Positions 56,001 to 59,000 of a DNA stretch of 64,000 nucleotides are shown in pieces (position 1 is the first letter of the stretch; each line of letters opens with the position of its first letter). Position numbers and translations under genes: made by a program. The notes beneath the pieces are model-generated. The model saw nothing but the letters and a program-made list of their open reading frames with translations, ran no database searches and was not told the DNA's origin. This stretch comes from Salticus scenicus. Lineage: Eukaryota; Arthropoda; Arachnida; Araneae; Salticidae. The DNA lies in the NCBI GenBank assembly GCA_963930645.1, contig OZ005649.1, positions 386,189,887 through 386,253,886 of the forward strand, in the 5' to 3' direction.

Positions 56001-59000
56001 TCCAAAAAGGAAAAGATATTTTCTTAAAAAGCTTGCTTTCGAAATAGTGCATGTAAATGTCTGCGAGAATTGGGGAGAGAGGGGAACCCATGGCTAAACC
56101 TTCAGACTGACGATAGAATTTATTTTGGAAAGAAAAAGTGGTTTGTGATAAACAAATGCGGGTAAGAGAAATTAATTCTTGTATTTCAAAAGAGGTGAAA
56201 TGAAACTCTTTTAATCTATTTTCGAGACAGCAGAGGGCGCCACTTATTGGAACATTAGTGAAAAGAGATTTTACATCAAAAGAAACCATAGTGAGATTAG
56301 TGGGAGGGCAATTTTGAATATTTTTTGCAAAATTTATGGAATTCTTAACAGTATAACTATTCGCAGCAAGAAATGGAGCAAAAATTGTGGTGAGAAATTT
56401 AGCTAGATTATAGGAAGCAGTACCGATATTAGAGACTATTGGACGAAATGGAATATTGGGTTTGTGAACTTTTGGTAAAGCATAAAATCTGGCACAATTA
56501 GCAATAGAAGGGATAAGATGGGATTTAGTCTGGGATAAAATCTGCTATAAAATCTTGCCCCTTGTTATTGAACTCGACTAAATCCCATCTTATCCCTTCT
56601 ATTGCTAATTGTGCCAGATTTTATGCTTTACCAAAAGTTCACAAACCCAATATTCCATTTCGTCCAATAGTCTCTAATATCGGTACTGCTTCCTATAATC
56701 TAGCTAAATTTCTCACCACAATTTTTGCTCCACTTCTTGCTGCTAATAGTTATACTGTTAAGAATTCCATAAATTTTGCAAAAAATATTCAAAATTGCCC
56801 TCCCACTAATCTCACTATGGTTTCTTTTGATGTAAAATCTCTTTTCACTAATGTTCCAATAAGTGGCGCCCTCTGCTGTCTCGAAAATAGATTAAAAGAG
56901 TTTCATTTCACCTCTTTTGAAATACAAGAATTAATTTCTCTTACCCGCATTTGTTTATCACAAACCACTTTTTCGTTCCAAAATAAATTCTATCGTCAGT
57001 CTGAAGGTTTAGCCATGGGTTCCCCTCTCTCCCCAATTCTCGCAGACATTTACATGCACTATTTCGAAAGCAAGCTTTTTAAGAAAATATCTTTTCCTTT
57101 TTGAACCCGTTATGTTGACGACACCTTCACGCTTATTGACATATCTCATCACAATATTGACCATGTCTTAGAAACCTTAAATTCAATTGACAGTAATATC
57201 CAGTTTACATATGAAATAGAAAATAATGGCTCCCTTCCATTTCTTGACACCTTCGTCTCTCGCACTGTAAATGGATTTTCAACCACTGTCTATCGCAAAA
57301 ATTTTGCAGTCTCCCTTCCTCCCCATGCGCGTTCATGTCACCCACCTAACCAAAAAATGGCTGCTTTCTATACTTTTGTAAACCGTGCCCTTAATATTTG
57401 TTGAAATACTATTTTATTGAAATCTGAAATTAAATACCTGAGAGCCATCGCAATTGACAGAGGTTATGACCCTTCCATTACAGACAAAGCTATCCAAAAA
57501 TTACAACTCCCTCGTATTTCGTCTACTAAATCAGTCACATCTAATATCAGTATTGTTTTACCCTATTTTTCTAAAACCAGTCAAACCATAGCTAAAATTC
57601 TCAAACAATATGATTTTAAAATAATATTTTCGCCTTCCAATAAACTCACCTTTTCTCAGTTAAAAGATCCTATTGATATGCATAATTCTTGGGGCATTTA
57701 TAGTATTTCCTGTCAGTGTGGTTTATCATATATTGGCCAAACTAAAGGCAGTCTCAAATTTCGTCTAAAAGAACATATGAATTACGTCCGCAAGCAAGAA
57801 ACCAATAAATCGGCTATTTCTATACATTGCTGGGAGGAAAATCATAATTTTAAATTTAATTCAGCTAAAATAATTTGCAGACCTAAATCCATTCATGAAC
57901 TCGATTTCTTTGAAGCTTTTCATATTTATAAAAATTTTAAAAACCTTGTAAATTGTGATTTCGCTGTTCCCTATTTGTCTGATTGTTGGAAATTTTACAT
58001 TCAGTCCACATTTCCTTAATTTTTCTACTGTTTACACAGCTACACATTCCTTAATTCCTATTGGCCACACTCCCCACCTCTCCCATAATCATTTGGTTGA
58101 ACTAAATCCGGTCCCTCTCCTATATATACGAGTACTTCTCCAGATTCGGAATTTTTTTTTTTTTTTTTGCACTGATGACGGTACGCTTTAGGCTACCGAA
58201 GCAGCTGTATGCACCTGAATAATTTTTCTTTGGCGTTCCTGACGTAGTAGTTTATTCCTGTTTTAACAATAAAACATGCGTTAAAAAAAAGTTAGCTAGC
58301 AATCAACAACATTTAATCATTGGCTGGAGGTGGAAAATGAGAAAGAAGGGGGGGAGTAAAAAGTAGTTCATGAGAGAAATATTAAACACAATTCTACTTC
58401 TTTATGAGTTCTAGAATATCATAAAGTTGGTTTAAAATTAATATTGTGGATGGATAAATATTCAAAAATAAAAGGTTTCCCGCAGAATGTTTGATCGGCA
58501 ATGGTTAGAGATGAAAAAAAAAGGGGGGGGGGCACAAAAAAAATTACATGAGTGAGAAATATTGAATAATTCTGTTTTTTTATATGTTATAGAACCTGAT
58601 AAAGCATGCTTAAAATGAATATTGACATTTATATTTTGGATGGAAAAAGATTAAGAATGTAAAGTTTTTCGTGGAGCATTTGAACACTGATCGTTATTCG
58701 AGTTTGATTTTAACAAAATAAAAAACCGCGGAATTAATGAAAAGCGGAAAATCGCGGATCCGCAGAAAATTCTCATGCCTGTATAAATAATTAAATTCAT
58801 TAGATAATAATTTTATATTTATCACACTATTTTCCTATAAGTTCTTCATATTTTGAATACAGTTGAACCTCATTAACGTGAATCTCAAGGGGAATGAAAA
58901 ATTTGTTCATGTTATCAGTAGTTCATGCTATCAGTAACTAATATTCATATGACTAAACTAATCTTCATTTTGACGGGGACTGTGGAAACAGTTCCTTTTA

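Larger units (their letters stand above)
54814..58265. mobile_element. Penelope-like element, 3.4-kb head-to-head palindrome
   Basis: Two 5'-truncated copies face outward: minus (56530 down to about 54839) and plus (56576 to about 58260). They are nearly identical and joined by a 45-bp asymmetric spacer (56531-56575). A 13-bp direct repeat ACAATAAAACATG (54801-54813, 58266-58278) is the target duplication, so the pair inserted as a unit. Each copy has a reverse transcriptase-GIY-YIG frame and, near its outer end, a hammerhead-like motif followed by a tail of about 50-60 nt. Confidence 0.85.
54593..58781. mobile_element. TIR element carrying the Penelope palindrome
   Basis: CAGGCATGAGA at 54593 and its reverse complement ending at 58781 are flanked by TATAAA on both sides (54587-54592, 58782-58787). 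Once the Penelope-like insertion (54814-58265) is set aside, about 0.7 kb remains. It includes two roughly 190-bp units (58310-58700) homologous to the inside of the 26812-27847 element. Confidence 0.6.

Noticed and set aside
57955..58191. 78-codon plus-strand frame at the Penelope 3' end
   Set aside because: Overlaps the true C-terminal frame and the untranslated tail; no homology.
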